DNA from: Porphyra umbilicalis
Lineage: Eukaryota > Rhodophyta > Bangiophyceae > Bangiales > Bangiaceae
Length of the DNA: 64,000 nucleotides
Direction: 5' to 3'
Assembly: GCA_002049455.2 (NCBI GenBank)
Contig: KV919141.1
Location: 1-64,000, forward strand
Within the stretch, counting starts at the first letter, position 1. Each line of letters opens with the position of its first letter. The position numbers and the translations under genes were made by a program. The notes beneath the pieces were generated by a model. The model was not told the DNA's origin. It saw only the letters and a list, made by a program, of their open reading frames with translations, and made no database searches. Below are positions 1-11,629 of this stretch, piece by piece.

Positions 1-366
1 GGGGGCGGGGCAGAGAGTGTGCGCGCGACCGACACGGTGCCGACGACGCGGGTGCCGACGCGACGCGACGCGACGTGACGCGACGCAACGCGACGCGACG
101 CGACGGGCGTCTACCGGGCCGGTCCGACCGCCGCAACGACGGCGGGCGGGGAGCCGTGCACCCCGACGGCCGCCATTGCCGGGCGCCGCCGCGGCGGCGC
201 GCCGGCGTGGGGGCGCCTTTGGTGGATGCGCCCCCGGGGGGCGCCGCGACCGCGACGGGACGCCGGGGGGGGGGGGCGCCGCCGCCCGCCCGCCAGTGGT
301 GGCGGATGCAGCCGCCATGAGGGCGCCCCGCCCGTGTGCGGGCTGTGGCGGCGGCGGCGGTGGTGA
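1..366. other. GC-rich leader region, no gene recognised
   Basis: This stretch is dominated by CGACG repeats and long G runs. Open frames exist in all phases because stops are rare at this GC level, so none of them is good evidence of a gene. It probably contains promoter and 5' UTR of the membrane-protein gene that follows. No TATA box or other site could be assigned. Confidence 0.4.
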
Positions 367-3300
367 TGGCGGGGGGGAGGGGGGGGGGGTGGGGGGGGGG
401 ACGATACGCCCGCGGGGCAGACGCCCCCGTCTGCGGCTCCACCGCCGCGGCGGCGGTGGCGGCGGCGGCGGCCGGGGGGTGGCGCCGCGGGCAGCGGCGG
501 GGTCGGGTGGGGGGCCCTTGCGGCCGCGGCCGTGGCGGTCGCCGTTGCGGCGGTCGCCGCGTCGTCGGCCGACGCGCGGCTCTTTTCGGGGTGGGGCGAC
601 CGCGTGCAGTGTGCGTTGCCGTCGCCATGGAGGCACCATGTACGTTTCTTTTTGTTGTTTTTTTTGGGCGTTTTTTTTTTTTATGAGAGCAGCGACCTTT
701 TCCTTGGTGTGCGAGCGTTGCGCGCGTTGCGGCAGGCAGGGGAGTGCGTGGCCGCGGCGCGGTGCCCGTGCCGGCGGGGCGCTTTCGTGCTCGCTGGCGG
801 ACCGCGGGGGGGCGGCGGGCGGGGGGCGCGGCGCGACGCGGGCGGGCGGGCAGCGGTGTCGTCACCGCTGCCGTCATGACGGCAGCGTGCTGAGGGGTGC
901 CCCCGTGCGGCGTGCGTGGGTGATCCGCCCCGCGGGCGGGGGTGGCGTGCCGGTGGTCGGCACACGGTCCGCCGGCGGGTGCCGTCGGGCCTTTTTTGCG
1001 TGCCGCCCGTGGTGTGCCCGTCGTGGTGGTGGGTCGGGCGTGCCCGGCGCACGGCGCCCGTGCGGCGGCGGGTGCGGGCGGCGGCGGGGGGCCGCCGGGG
1101 GTGTGGCGGTGCCCGTGTGCGCGCGCCCCCAGCCGCCGTCATGCCGCCCAATCGCGGAAGGTCGTTGGTCGCGACGTCTGCCACCCGGCTGCTGGCCTCC
1201 TCGATGCGGCGCCATGCCCTGGTGCGCACGTTGCGCGACGGGAGACTGACGCCTGTCGTGGTCGCGCCCTTTTTTTTTTGTTTTTTTTTTACTTGTACCG
1301 TTCTCTGCGTCTGTTTTGCCCGCTTCCCCGCCCCCCACAGGTCGTGTGTGATGGTTTTGGTGTTGACGCTCTTGCGGGCCGAGCCGGCGTCGTCGAGGCG
1401 AGCGGCCCCGCCGACACGGTCGGTGCGGACGGCGGCGGTGGCCTCTTTGGCGACGACGCCGACACCTCGGACCTGCAGGCAGACGCGGCGCGGCAAGAGG
1501 CGTCCAAGGACGTGTCGGACGGCCTCACCTTTTGCGACTCGCTGACGGGCGATTGCGTGCAGGGGTCGACGACGCTCGACATGCTGCAGAATGAGGATGG
1601 GGTGGCCGAAACGTCGGCGACGTTCATGTTCAAGCCCCCGCCCGGCACGCAAGTGTCGGACTTTGAGTTTGGGGTGCGGTCGTCCAACCAGCGCCTGCTG
1701 CCCGATGAGAGCATTGACCGGCAGGTGGTGCAGTCGACCGACGCGTCGGGCGACACGGTCGCCAACGTGACGGTCGGGTTGGTGATGGCGCGGGACGTTG
1801 GGGAAACGTCGGTGGAGGTGGTCGCGACGCCCACCAACGCCCTCATCGAGAAGGTGCAGGCGGGGGAGGTTACCGCGTCGGCGCTGCAGCCGGCCGGCTT
1901 TGTCCTCCAAGTGTCGGTGGCGGGCTTTGTGTTCATCCAGTCTGACGTGTCGGTGTTGATGACGCGCGACGGGGACATGCGCGACGCGACACACTCCGAG
2001 TTGGCCGACGGCGTCGACGAGGCCGGGCGGCTGTCGTCGCCAACGTCCCGCGCGCTGTCGGATAGCAGCCACGTGGCCGAGGCGGTCATGTACGACAATA
2101 CCATTGCGGTCACGTCGTACGAGTCGCTCGTGCGCAACCAGTTTGTGTATGTCAAGACCAACGCGCACCTCAAGACGTTTTCGATGCGGCACCCCGTCAA
2201 CGTGTCGTCGGTCGTTGTCGAGTTTGACCGCGAGTCGTACGCGCGGCAGATCAACTGGTCGCCCGAACTGTGCCGCGTCGCCCCGTCGCGGCCGGGCGCC
2301 AACTCGTACACGCCGCGCCACCGGGGGCCGGCCAACCCCGACTACTCGCCGCGGCCCAAGCCGGCCTTCCTCCAGGGGATTGACCCCAAAAAGGAGGTGC
2401 CCAACACGGCGCCGCCGTGCGGCATCTCCTTTTCGTACGACGGGTCCATCCTCGGCTTGCGCTTCAATCCGTACCGCGTCGGCAGCGGGTCCATGACCAT
2501 CCACTTTTCGCTCGATGGCTTTGTCGTCAATGGGCGGCCAGACACGTTCACCACCGCCCTGCACATTAAGATTGGGCAGGTGGCCCCGCCCGTCTTTACG
2601 TCTGTGCACCTGCCCGACAACCTCGACGCCAATGGCGGCGACGAGGTGTCGGCGGTCGGCTACAACCTACCGGCGGTCGGCGCGCAGAGTTTGGTGCTCG
2701 AAGTCATGACCGCCGGCAAGACGCTCGTGTGGCCCGAAGACCCCGCCCTCCGCACGCCCATGAACGCGTACGACACGCGGATGGTGTTTGTGGCCAAGCC
2801 TGGCCAAGGCACGGGCGACGTGGCCATCCGGTCCACGTCGGGCAAGGCCGCGACGCGCATCTCGGGCGGCACCTACCACCGCGAGGATGACGCGCGCACC
2901 TTCAAGTCGCTGGTCAATGGCGGCGCCTCGCGGGCCGTGTACCGAACCGCCGAGGGCGTGTCGGATGACGAGTCGGCGCTCTTCATCACCTTTGGGTGGG
3001 TCGACGTGCCGATGGTGGACGTGTTGCGCAAGGTCGCCAAGGCCCGCGCGCACTTTGCGCGCGCCGTCGGCATGCCGGTCGACAAGATCACCGCGCTGGA
3101 CGTGAATGCGGGTCCGTTTTCCATCATTGAGGGCCGCACGGGGCTGTCGGCCACGGCGGCGCTGCGGGCGCGCAAGGCCCAGCAGCTGCGGGCGGGTGGC
3201 CCTGGCGGCGCGCCGCCCGCCATTGCCGCCGCCACCCCTGTGCCGGCCGCGGCAAGGCCGGCGCCCGGCGCTGCGCGCGCCGCAGCGTCGGCTGCGGCCG

Positions 3301-6300
3301 GCTGGGCCACCAATCGCCTCCGTCTCGTCACGGGCCGTGACGTGGGGGAGTGGTCACCGGCCAACCTGGCGGTCGTGCCCGCGTCGTGGCGCTCGGCCGC
3401 GTCGCGTCATGCCCTTGCGTGGCGGGCCAGCCGCTGGGAGACGACCGGCACGCTGCTGACGGGCGACGCATGGAGTTGGCGGGAGCCCGTCGTCCTTGAC
3501 GAGTTTGACGACGACGCTGCGTCGATCGTGGCGTCGCATCAGACGGTGGCGACGGCGGGCTCAGCGGCGGCGGCCGTCGCCGGCACCCGCTGCGCAACCT
3601 ACGCCAATGGCTCGATGCTGTCGGTGGCGGCGGCGCGGTTTGCGGCCGGCCAAGATTTTTGGACGGACATGGCGCTCGTGTCTGGCAGCGACGAGGACGA
3701 GGACGGTCTCGGCGCCACCGCCGCGGCAGAGGAAAAGGCCGGCAAGCTCGGCGAGTTCCACTTTGCCAAGGAGCAGCGCGTGAGTGAAGTGCGCGGCGTG
3801 CAGGTGCGCATGAGCTTCTTCATGAAGGGGCAAACCAAGGAGGCCAAGCTCAAGCGCCTCGAAGAGTACCTGCTGTCGGGGCAGAGCTTGCGGGAGCTCG
3901 GCGACGAGATCCACCTGGTCAGCATGTCGGACGGTAGCGGCCACGTGTGGTTGGCCACGGGCGTCATTAGCGTCGTTGCCCTCACGTCGATGATTGCGAC
4001 GGTGGTGGCGGCGGCGGGGGTGCAAATCGGGGCGACGCTTGGCGCCTCCCTCACCGCCGCCACCGTCCACTCGGTGGCGTCGGCGGCGGGCACCCCGATC
4101 GCGTCGGCCGACACGGCCGCGCACGCGGCGCACGTGGGGTCGGGCGCGTCCGGGACGGGCCCGCAGGGCGGCAGCACCAACCCCATCTCCCTCCTCTTTC
4201 TCGTGCAGCAGCTCGGGGCGCGGGGGCAGCTCAACGCGCAGGGCCTCACGTCGCCCTACCTGGACGTGGCGGCCAAGGCGCAAGTGTCGTTTTTGCGGAC
4301 GGTGCCGAGCTTCTTGCAGTCGAGCACCGCCGCGTCGGCCGCGTCGGCCGTGCGGTACGCGCGGGGCACCAAGTCGGTGCAAAACTTTTACGACCTGCTC
4401 GGCGACAATGTGCAGCAGCTGTTTCTGTCGCAAATGGCCTTGATTGGCATCCTGCTCGTGTCGGTGGTCACCATGCACTCGCTGTTTTGGGTGCTGACGC
4501 GCAAGCGCGAGCGCGCCAACCTCATTGTCCGCAACGTGCTGCCGCGGTTGGAGATTCTGGCCTTTAACGTCATCTTTATGGGCGCCTTTATTGGCGGCTT
4601 CTCGGTGTTGACCAACGCAGAGATTGGGGCGGGGCTCAAGGTGGCGGCCGCGGCGATCATTTTGGTTTTTGGCGTTGCGTATGCGGGCATTGTGCTGTGG
4701 GTGCTCGCGCGCAAGGTGCGGCCCAACCTCAACGCCGTGTGGCTCAACAACTACTTTTCGCGCTACGTCTTGCGCGGCGGCTGGTCGCGCGTGCGCCGCT
4801 TCACGCCCGAGGATCTCCGCGCCATTGAGGCGTCGTGGAAGACGCGGTCGGTGGAGGACCCGGCGGCGACCTACTGGTACGTGGAGCGGAAGAACCGGCG
4901 CTTTGCGGGCTTGTGGTGCGCCCAGACGCCGGTGCAGGCGCGGTTTGGGGACCTGTTTGAGCGCTTCCGCGGCCAGTATTACGGCTTTTACTTCTTTGAG
5001 CTGATGCTGCTGGCGACCGAAGGCTCGATCATTGGCGGCCTCTCCAAGTTCCCCGAAGTCCAATCCGGCCTCGTTGTTGGCGTCAGCGTCTTTAACGTGT
5101 TGTGCCTGCTGTGGCTGCTGCCGTACAATGACGTCCTGGAGCAGCTGGTGCAGCTGCTGGTGGGGGTGCTCCAAGTCATCTCGTCTGTGATTGCCTTTTA
5201 CCTGGTGCCGGTTAGCCCCCTCGATGCGCGCGCCAAGTTCCTCTCGTCGGCGATGCTGTGGATTAGCGTGACGGGCATCATTGCGGCGAGCTCCTACGCG
5301 CTCTTCGCGACGGCCGAGATCATCTACCACAACCGCGACCGCATCTTGTCGTGGTTTGTGCGCCACTTTACCGCCGCCTCGACGCGCCTATCCTCCTCCC
5401 TGTCGCGCTCGTCGGGCACGTCGTCGGCGCTGAGCTCCCTCTCGTCGGCCGACGCGCGGGATTTGGCCGACATGTACGATGCGCAGCACGGGGACGACCT
5501 GTCAGACGTGGACGACGCGTACGACGGGGTGGGCGGCATCCTCGACGACATTGACGACGAGGACGATGACTTTTCCGACGCGGGCTCAATCGACTCGATC
5601 GACTCGGTGACGGGCGCGGTGACGTACCGCCGCCCGCCGTCGAGCCACGTCACACGCACGCCGTCGGGGTCGTCACGCGCGAGTCGCGGCAGCAGCCGCG
5701 TCGACAGTGGCAGCGGCAGCGGCTTTGGCGCCGCCAATGGCACCGGCGACGGGTCGGACGGGTCGTCGTATTCCCAAGACCCGACGCTGGGGTCGCCGCT
5801 GCCCGGCGGGGACGAGCCGAGGAATACGGCAGCGTCGCGGGCGGCCGCGCCCGACATGGGCTTCTTTGACTACTCGGACCCGTACAAGGTTGGCGGCGCG
5901 TCGCTGACGCCCGACCAGATTGCGTCGCTCGGGATGGTCGACGAGGAGCCCCCGCCAGGCGACGTCCACTTCCTCGCCGCCGCCGACTTGATGGACGAGG
6001 GCGACCCCGCGCCGCTGTCACTGACGCTGTCTGAAGTGCGATCGCGTCTCGGCGGCGGCGGCGGCGGCGGCCTGCACCGCAACCGCAGCGGCCGCAGCGA
6101 CAGCAGGTTGTCCGTGTCGAGCGACGGGAGCGGACGGAGCTCCCCCTCCCTCGACGGCGGCGGCCCGCGGGTGGGCGCGACGCGCAGCGCCGCGAGCGCG
6201 GCGAGCGCCGCCACCGCCGGCACGACGAGCACGACGGGCAGCGCCTTTAACCGGCGGTTAGCGACGGCGGTGCGGGGCGGCCTCCCCTCCCAGCCGTCGG

Positions 6301-6662
6301 CGGCGAGCCTGGCGAGCGGCTCGGCGCGGTCGACATCGTCGGCCGGGTCGGGCGGCCACCCGCCGCTCTACCCCCGCAAAAAGGGCCTCCGGGGCCTCCT
6401 CGGCCGCGGCAGCGTCGCGACGCGCTCCTCGGCCGCCTCCTCGTCGACGGGCAGCCGGCCGGCCGACGACCTCGACGACCTCGACGAGCCCTTTGAGCGG
6501 CAACCGTCGACTGCGTCGTCGGCCGAGACGGGTCGGAGTGGGAGCAGCACGGAGCCGACGAGCGGCGGCAGCTGCCGCCGCGCACGGCGGCAGCGGACGT
6601 TCGACTCGACGCTGCGGATGGCCATGGCGCTCGAGGTGGATGACATTACGGCGCTCGACTGA
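367..6662 (+). CDS. Large secreted-N-terminus multi-pass membrane protein, TRP/FLC-like layout, two exons
   Basis: The proposed model is exon 1 ending at 639, an intron at 640-1340, and exon 2 at 1341-6662 (1773 codons). Just before 639 the frame that joins exon 2 in phase encodes a hydrophobic Ala/Val stretch ending ASSADA, a good signal peptide core. The frame is open from 367 but has no ATG; long G runs at 371-400 could hide a miscounted base, so the start is unresolved. Exon 2 encodes about 860 residues of probable ectodomain, with an IPT/TIG-like stretch near 2590-2870 and an Ala/Pro linker near 3210-3300. About eight membrane segments follow, at 3950-4030, 4420-4500, 4549-4614, 4641-4710, 4978-5043, 5065-5127, 5149-5215 and 5251-5330. 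The tail of about 420 residues is Ser/Asp-rich (DDIDDEDDDFSD). Ectodomain, helical bundle and long cytosolic tail recall fungal FLC/TRP-like proteins, but no diagnostic motif was seen. Very long open frames on the opposite strand are taken to be shadows. Confidence 0.62.
640..1340 (+). other. Proposed intron of the membrane-protein gene
   Basis: The donor is GTACGTTTC and the acceptor a pyrimidine tract ending CCCCCCACAG. T-rich runs follow the donor (650-682) and precede the acceptor (1269-1290). The same GTACGTT donor is used twice in the recombinase gene at 60.4-60.7 kb. Removing this segment joins a signal-peptide-like frame to the long exon in phase 0. Sequence inside the intron is GC-rich and shows no other gene. 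Confidence 0.55.
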
Positions 6663-6991
6663 GGGCCACCGCTGCTCGGCGTCGACGGCCCGCTCTTCCC
6701 TTTCACTCGGTGGTGGCACGTGTACATTTGCTTCCGCCCCAATACCCTTTGTCTCTTCGTGCATTGCATGGATTGTGTTTTCTTTTTTTTTTTTACTCGT
6801 GTTCCTACCGCGCCCCTGTCCAACCAAAAACGCCGGCTTTGACTACCTGGTCGCGTCGGCGTCGGGCCGGTCCCGGACCAAGGGGCGGACTCGACCGAGA
6901 CGCGCGCACCCAACGGGTTGCAGCAGAACAAAAAACAAGACAAAAAAAACAGACGCCTCGCACCCATACCCCCCCTCTACGCCCCCCCGCG
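6663..6991. other. Convergent 3' ends with T-rich tracts
   Basis: This gap lies between the stops of two convergent genes. On the + strand a TTTTCTTTTTTTTTTTT tract lies about 120 bases after the upstream stop. On the - strand, T-rich tracts (seen here as A runs at 6929-6951) lie 40-65 bases after the gatA stop. They may be U-rich 3' UTR or 3'-end processing signals. No AATAAA was seen. Confidence 0.35.
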
Positions 6992-8706
6992 TCAGGCCAC
7001 AGCCGCCGCCGCCGACGCGGCGGCGGCCACCTCGTCGGCCAGTGGCGGCCGCCGCCGGTGCCAATCCGTCGCGCCCTGAAACGCGTGCGCGACGCGGAGG
7101 ACGAGCGCGTCGGCCATGGCCGGCCCGACAAACTGCACGCCGACCGGCATGCCCGTCGCCGCACACACCCCCGCCGGCACCGCCACGGCCGGCAGTCCCG
7201 CGAGCGACGGCGGCACCGTCAACGCGTCGGCCGCATACACGGCCGTCGGCGACGCGTCGCCGGCGCCGAGGCGCGGCGCCGCCGCCGGCGCAACGGGCGA
7301 CACGAGGACGTCGACCCCCCCCCCCAGGCGGCGCGGAAATCCGCCGCCACCGCCGCCCGCACCGCCTGCGCGCGCCCGTAGAGCGCGTCGTGGTAGCCCG
7401 CCGACAGGGCATAGGTGCCGAGGAGGATGCGGCGCCGCGTTTCCGCGCCGAGCCCCCCCCCGCGGGTCCCCGCCACGAGCTCCCCAACCGTCCCCGCGCC
7501 CGCCGCCGCGCCGCGGTCCCCATACCGGAGGCCGTCGTAGCGCGCGAGGTTGGCCGACGCTTCGGCGGGCGCGAGGACGTAGTAGGCCGCCACGGCCGAC
7601 GGGAGGCGCGGGAGCGCCACGGGGCGCGTCGCGGCGCCGAGGGAGCGGAGCGTCGCGACCGCGGCGGCAACGGCGCCCGCCGCCGCAGCGTCGACGGCCA
7701 CCCGCTCGTCGGTCACGACGCCGACGGTCAAGCCCGCCAGCGGCGGCGCGCCGCCGGCGGCCGCATCGACGGCGGCGAGGGCGGCGGTGTAGTCGGGGAC
7801 GGCGTCGCCAACGGCGGTCGCGTCAAAGGCGTCGGGTCCGGCCATGACGCGCGCGAGCAGCGCCGCGTCGGCAACCGACGCCGCCAACACCCCAACCGTA
7901 TCGAGCGACGAGGCGTACGCGAGGAGCCCGTGGCGCGACACGCGCCCGTACGACGGCTTGTAGCCCGTCACGCCGCAGTGCGCCGCCGGCTGCCGCACCG
8001 ACCCGCCCGTGTCGGTGCCGAGCGCGAGGGGCGTGACGCCCGCCGCCACTGCGGCGGCAGAGCCGCCCGAGGAGCCCCCCGGCACGCGGGCGGTGTCCCA
8101 CGGGTTGGCCGTCGGCCCAAAGGCGGAGCGCTCCGTCGAGGAGCCCATCCCAAACTCGTCCATGTTGGTTTTGCCAAGCACCACCGCGCCGGCGGCGACG
8201 GCGCGTGCGACCGCCGTGGCGGTATAGGCGGGCACGTGGTTGGCGAGGCACGCCGACGCGGCGGTCGTTGGGATGCCCGCCGTGCACAGGTTGTCCTTGA
8301 CGGCGAGGGGCACGCCCGCGAGGGGCCCCACCGGCCGCCCGGCCGCCACGGCCGCGTCGACCGCCCGCGCGGCCGCAAGCGCGCCGTCCGCATCGACGGT
8401 GAGAAAGGCGTGGAGGGTCGGCTCGGCGGCGGTCAGCCGCCGCAGCGCCGCCACCGTCAGCGCCTCGGCGGTGACGGCGCCGGAGCGGACGGCGGCGGCC
8501 ATGGACGCGGCCGACGGCGGGTCGGCGGCGGCGGCGGTGGCGCGGAGGGTGGCGGGGGCGCGCCGCCTGGGGGGTGGGGGGGGGGGGCGGGGGGGGGGGG
8601 GGCCCGCGAGCCGCCGGCAAAAGGGGGACGCCCCCGCCGGGTCCGCCGCCAGCGGCAGGTGCCGCGGCAGGAGGGCGGCGTAGGCGAGGGGGGACCGCGA
8701 CGCCAT
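6992..8706 (-). CDS. gatA: Glutamyl-tRNA(Gln) amidotransferase subunit A (GatA), probably plastid-targeted; one apparent frameshift
   Basis: This is an amidase-signature protein. With GatB/GatC, GatA releases ammonia from glutamine to convert Glu-tRNA(Gln) to Gln-tRNA(Gln) in organelles. The full triad is visible when counted from the ATG at 8706: Lys137 in AVKDN, cis-Ser212 in PGGSSGGS and nucleophile Ser236 in GTDTGGSVRQP. The spacing matches the family. The first ~65 residues (MASRSPLAYAALL, then Pro/Arg/Ala-rich) precede the conserved domain and look like a transit peptide. No ATG is seen further upstream in this frame. The C-terminal family segment (PPSLAGLPAVAVPAG, then GVQFVG and RVAHAF) lies in a different frame. 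The frame changes at a run of 11 C at 7315-7325, so the protein reads through only if the run is one base longer or two shorter. A run-length sequencing error is likelier than a dead gene, because both sides are well conserved. Expected length is about 571 residues. Confidence 0.88.
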
Positions 8707-9599
8707 GGCGGCGGCGGCGCAGGGACGGCGCCGACGGGCGGCAGCGCGTCGATGGGGGGGGGAACGGGGGAGCGAGGATAAATGGCGGGGGGGGGGGGGG
8801 GGGGGGGCTCCGTGTATCGTGGGCAAACGGCGCGGCGGCGGGGGCCTGTCGGTCTTCCGCGCGCGGCGGCCGTGGGGGTTGCGGTGCGCTCACGCGGGGC
8901 CGGCGGCGGGAGCGGGCGCGCCCGCGGCAGCGTCGACCTCGCGCCGCGCGCCGCGACGTGATCCGCCAACCATTTCTTTCATTTCAGTGTACTGACAATC
9001 ACGCGCCATTAAAAAAAAACTATTCAGTGGAGCACAACGCGCCGCGCCGCGGATCCCGTCGACGAATGTCAGCCACTCGGATGGCAGGTGGCCGCGACCG
9101 CGGTCGCGCGGCACCGCGGCCGGCGCCGGGCGGGCAACGCTGTCCCGTCGCGGCCGCCCGACGCGCCCCGCGCGTGGGGGCAGGGGCGGCGCCGAGGCGC
9201 CCCGCGCGCACGCACCCGCCGGCGGTGTGCGCGCGACCGAGCTGCCAAGCAGGCCCCACGCCGAGTGTCGGCAGCAGCGAACGAGCGGCGCAGCAGAGGG
9301 ACTTGTGAACGCTGGCGTGGGGCCATCGACCGTGGCCACCCCTCCATCGACCGTGAGCGGCCATACCCTTGGGTACCTCCAACGGTCGAGGGCGACGCGC
9401 CTTTGCCCGCCCAAGAGACACCAGTCGATCGCCGCCGTGTGCAGACAAGGAAGGAGCTACGAGCACGTCCCAAAAAGAAACAAAAAACGGCAAAGCATGG
9501 CAACAGACCAGCGCAACACAGGTACGAGAAGAGGAGAAACACACGCATACATACACACACACACACACCAAAAAGAGGGGTGGCCCGAAGCGCAGCAGC
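8707..9599. other. Intergenic region between two - strand genes
   Basis: The region holds a run of 21 G at 8787-8807, GC-rich low-complexity DNA, and a short A-rich stretch near 9008-9020. A CA microsatellite occurs at 9553-9569, and A-rich runs at 9475-9490 read as T tracts downstream of the gene ending at 9600. No protein was recognised in either strand. Confidence 0.4.
9553..9569. repeat. (AC)n microsatellite
   Basis: About eight AC units, flanked by related ATAC units. It lies just downstream of the - strand gene ending at 9600. Confidence 0.85.
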
Positions 9600-10101
9600 T
9601 CACGCCCGCGCCGTCGCCGCCACGTAGGCGACCTCCAGCACCCCCCGCAGCACCTCCTCGTCGACCCCCCCGCGCCCTCCGGCCCCACATCCTGCGCGCG
9701 GAGGAGGCGGCCGGCGGCAAGGTCGACCACGACGAGCCGCACGCGGCCCGGCACAAAGCCCATCTCCCCCCGCGCCGCGCCGGCGCTGTCGAGGACGGCG
9801 ACCCCCCCGGCGCCGGGGGTGGCGCCCGCCCCCCGCCCCCCCCCCCCCCCCCGGCGGCCCGCCGAGCACCGTCACGTCCGTGAGCGCCGACAGGTAGTGG
9901 CGCACGACGCCCGCCGCGACGGCGGGCAGGGACGACACGTCAATGACCGCCGCAACGGCAATGCGCGGGGACGCGGGGGGGGGGGCCCGCACCGCCCGCA
10001 GGAGGTGGGTGCCCCACGCCGTCGCCGCCGACGCAGACGCGCGGTCGGCAATGACCAAGACGGCCACGCCGGCGCCGCGGCGGGGGTCCCCACCTGGCCC
10101 G

Positions 10102-10134
<33 letters not shown>

Positions 10135-10498
10135 GCCGCTGCCGCCGCTGCCGCCGTGGCGGGCGGCGCCGCCCGTGACGATGGCGACGGCGGCGGCGCC
10201 GCCGCGACGGGCTCGAGGAGCGCCAGGGAGAGCGCACCGAGCGGCTCGCCCGCCACCGCCGCCGCCGCTTCCCCGCCGCCGTCACCCCCCCCGCCGGCGG
10301 CGTGGCCCCGCATAGCCAACCGCCGCACGCGCACCGCCGCGAGGGTGGTGGCCAGGGCGGCGGCGGCGGCGAGCCGCCGCCGCGCCGTCGCCCACCACCC
10401 GCCGAGGCGCGGGGGTAGGAGGAGGAGCCCCCCCCCCCCCCCCCAACGCGGCGGAGGTGGTACAGGGGCGCGCGCAGGGCGGGGGCGAGGCCCATCAT
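9600..10498 (-). CDS. Unrecognised protein with a conserved-looking core, broken at C runs
   Basis: Starting from the tandem ATGs at 10498/10495, the sense strand gives MMGLAPALRAPLYHLRR and then a Trp-Trp and Ala-rich helix (LAAAAALATTLAAVRVRR), perhaps a membrane anchor or targeting signal. Downstream is a core with alternating strands and helices: VAVLVIADRAS, PRIAVAAVIDVSSLP, RVRLVVVDLAAGRLL and VDEEVLRGVLEVAYVAAT before the stop at 9600. The strand pattern is reminiscent of thioredoxin-fold proteins such as the YtfJ type, but no CxxC was seen, so this is weak inference. The pieces lie in different frames, and the changes coincide with C runs at 10429-10444 (16 C), 9836-9852 (17 C) and near 9666-9672. 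Either run lengths are wrong in the sequence or this is a recent pseudogene. It lies 0.9 kb upstream of gatA on the same strand. Confidence 0.45.
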
Positions 10499-11327
10499 GC
10501 TCCCCCCACCGCCCGCGGCGGCGCCACGGGCGGCGACGCGGCGGCGACGGGGCGGGCGCGGGGGAAGAGCCACGCCGTCGCCGACGGGCTGTTAAACGGC
10601 AGCAGCAGCGCCGTGGCGGTCATGGAGGCGCCCGCCGCCGCCGGCGCTGTGCGTCGGGGGGGGGAGGGGGGGGGAGGCCGGGGGGGGGACACCCACCACC
10701 CGTGGGGGGGACGCCCGCAAACGCCGCACGTCGCCGGCGGGGGGGTGGGTGGGAGCGTTGGGGGGGGGGGGGGGGGAGGTGCGCCGCCGCGTCGACGCGC
10801 CCGACGCGCGGCGCGGGGGGGGGGGGGGGCGCCGCCGCCATGGCCGCCGCCGCCGCAGGGGGGGGGCACCGCACACCCGCCGGTGGCGGCGGCGCGGCGG
10901 CAGCGGGGCTGCCGCCGCCGGCGCCGCGGGGGTGCCCACGCCCCCCCCCACAGCCCGCGCGGGCGCCGCCGCAGGCGCCCCCGTCGCCGCCCCGCGCCCG
11001 CCGACGGCGCCCGCCAGACGCGCCGCCCACAGTGGAAGATGAGCGCGGCCGCCGAGTGGCCCGCCCGCCGCGCCGCGCCGCGCCGCGCCGCGCACGCCGC
11101 GCGCCGCCGGTCGGCGGCGGGTGGCCGGCGGTGGCACACCCGCCGCGTCGTCGGCGGGCGCGCCGACGGTGGGGGGAGCGGGGTCGGCGGCGGGGGGCCA
11201 CCCGCATCTGGGGGGTGGCGGCCGCGGCGGCCGCCCACGCCGCGACCGGCGCGGGGGCGGCGGCGGCGGCACTGGGGGGGGGGAGGGGGGGGGGGGGGGG
11301 GTGCCTGCAGGCACCCCGCACGGGCGC

Positions 11328-11390
11328 GGTGTGGCGACCGCCACGGGCGGCAGCTGCCGCCCAGCTGCCGCCCGTGGCGGTCGCCACACC
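11328..11390. repeat. Perfect inverted repeat (29-bp arms, 5-bp loop)
   Basis: Arms 11328-11356 and 11362-11390 are exact reverse complements, beginning GGTGTGGCGACC. The arms are very GC-rich, so a cruciform or RNA hairpin would be very stable. The palindrome GTGCCTGCAGGCAC lies 14 bases to the left (11301-11314). Function is unknown. Confidence 0.9.
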
Positions 11391-11598
11391 GCCCCCGCCG
11401 CCGCCGCGCGGCCGCCGGGCGGCCGGGGTGGAAGCTGGGCGGCGGGTGGTTGGCGCGCCGCCGCGCGGGAGTGCGTCGCCACCAATTCGATTCGGTGCGC
11501 GCGCACCGCAGTGTGGGGCGCGTGCAAAAAACAGTCGACGCCCACAGTGTGGGAAGGAACCTGGAGCGTCTGAGATTTCGGTGCGCCCTTGATCCCAC

Positions 11599-11625
<27 letters not shown>
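11599..11625. repeat. Run of 27 G
   Basis: This is the longest homopolymer in the window. It could form G-quadruplexes, and its true length is uncertain in any sequencing method. Confidence 0.9.

Positions 11626-11629
<4 letters not shown>

Noticed and set aside
681-2609. 642-codon open frame on the - strand opposite the membrane-protein gene
   Set aside because: Arg/His-rich translation with no motif. It is explained as a shadow of the GC-rich + strand gene, as is the 601-codon frame at 3561-5366.
6992-8706. Bacterial contamination as source of gatA
   Set aside because: The N-terminal targeting extension, neighbouring spliced genes and uniform composition all fit a eukaryotic nuclear locus.
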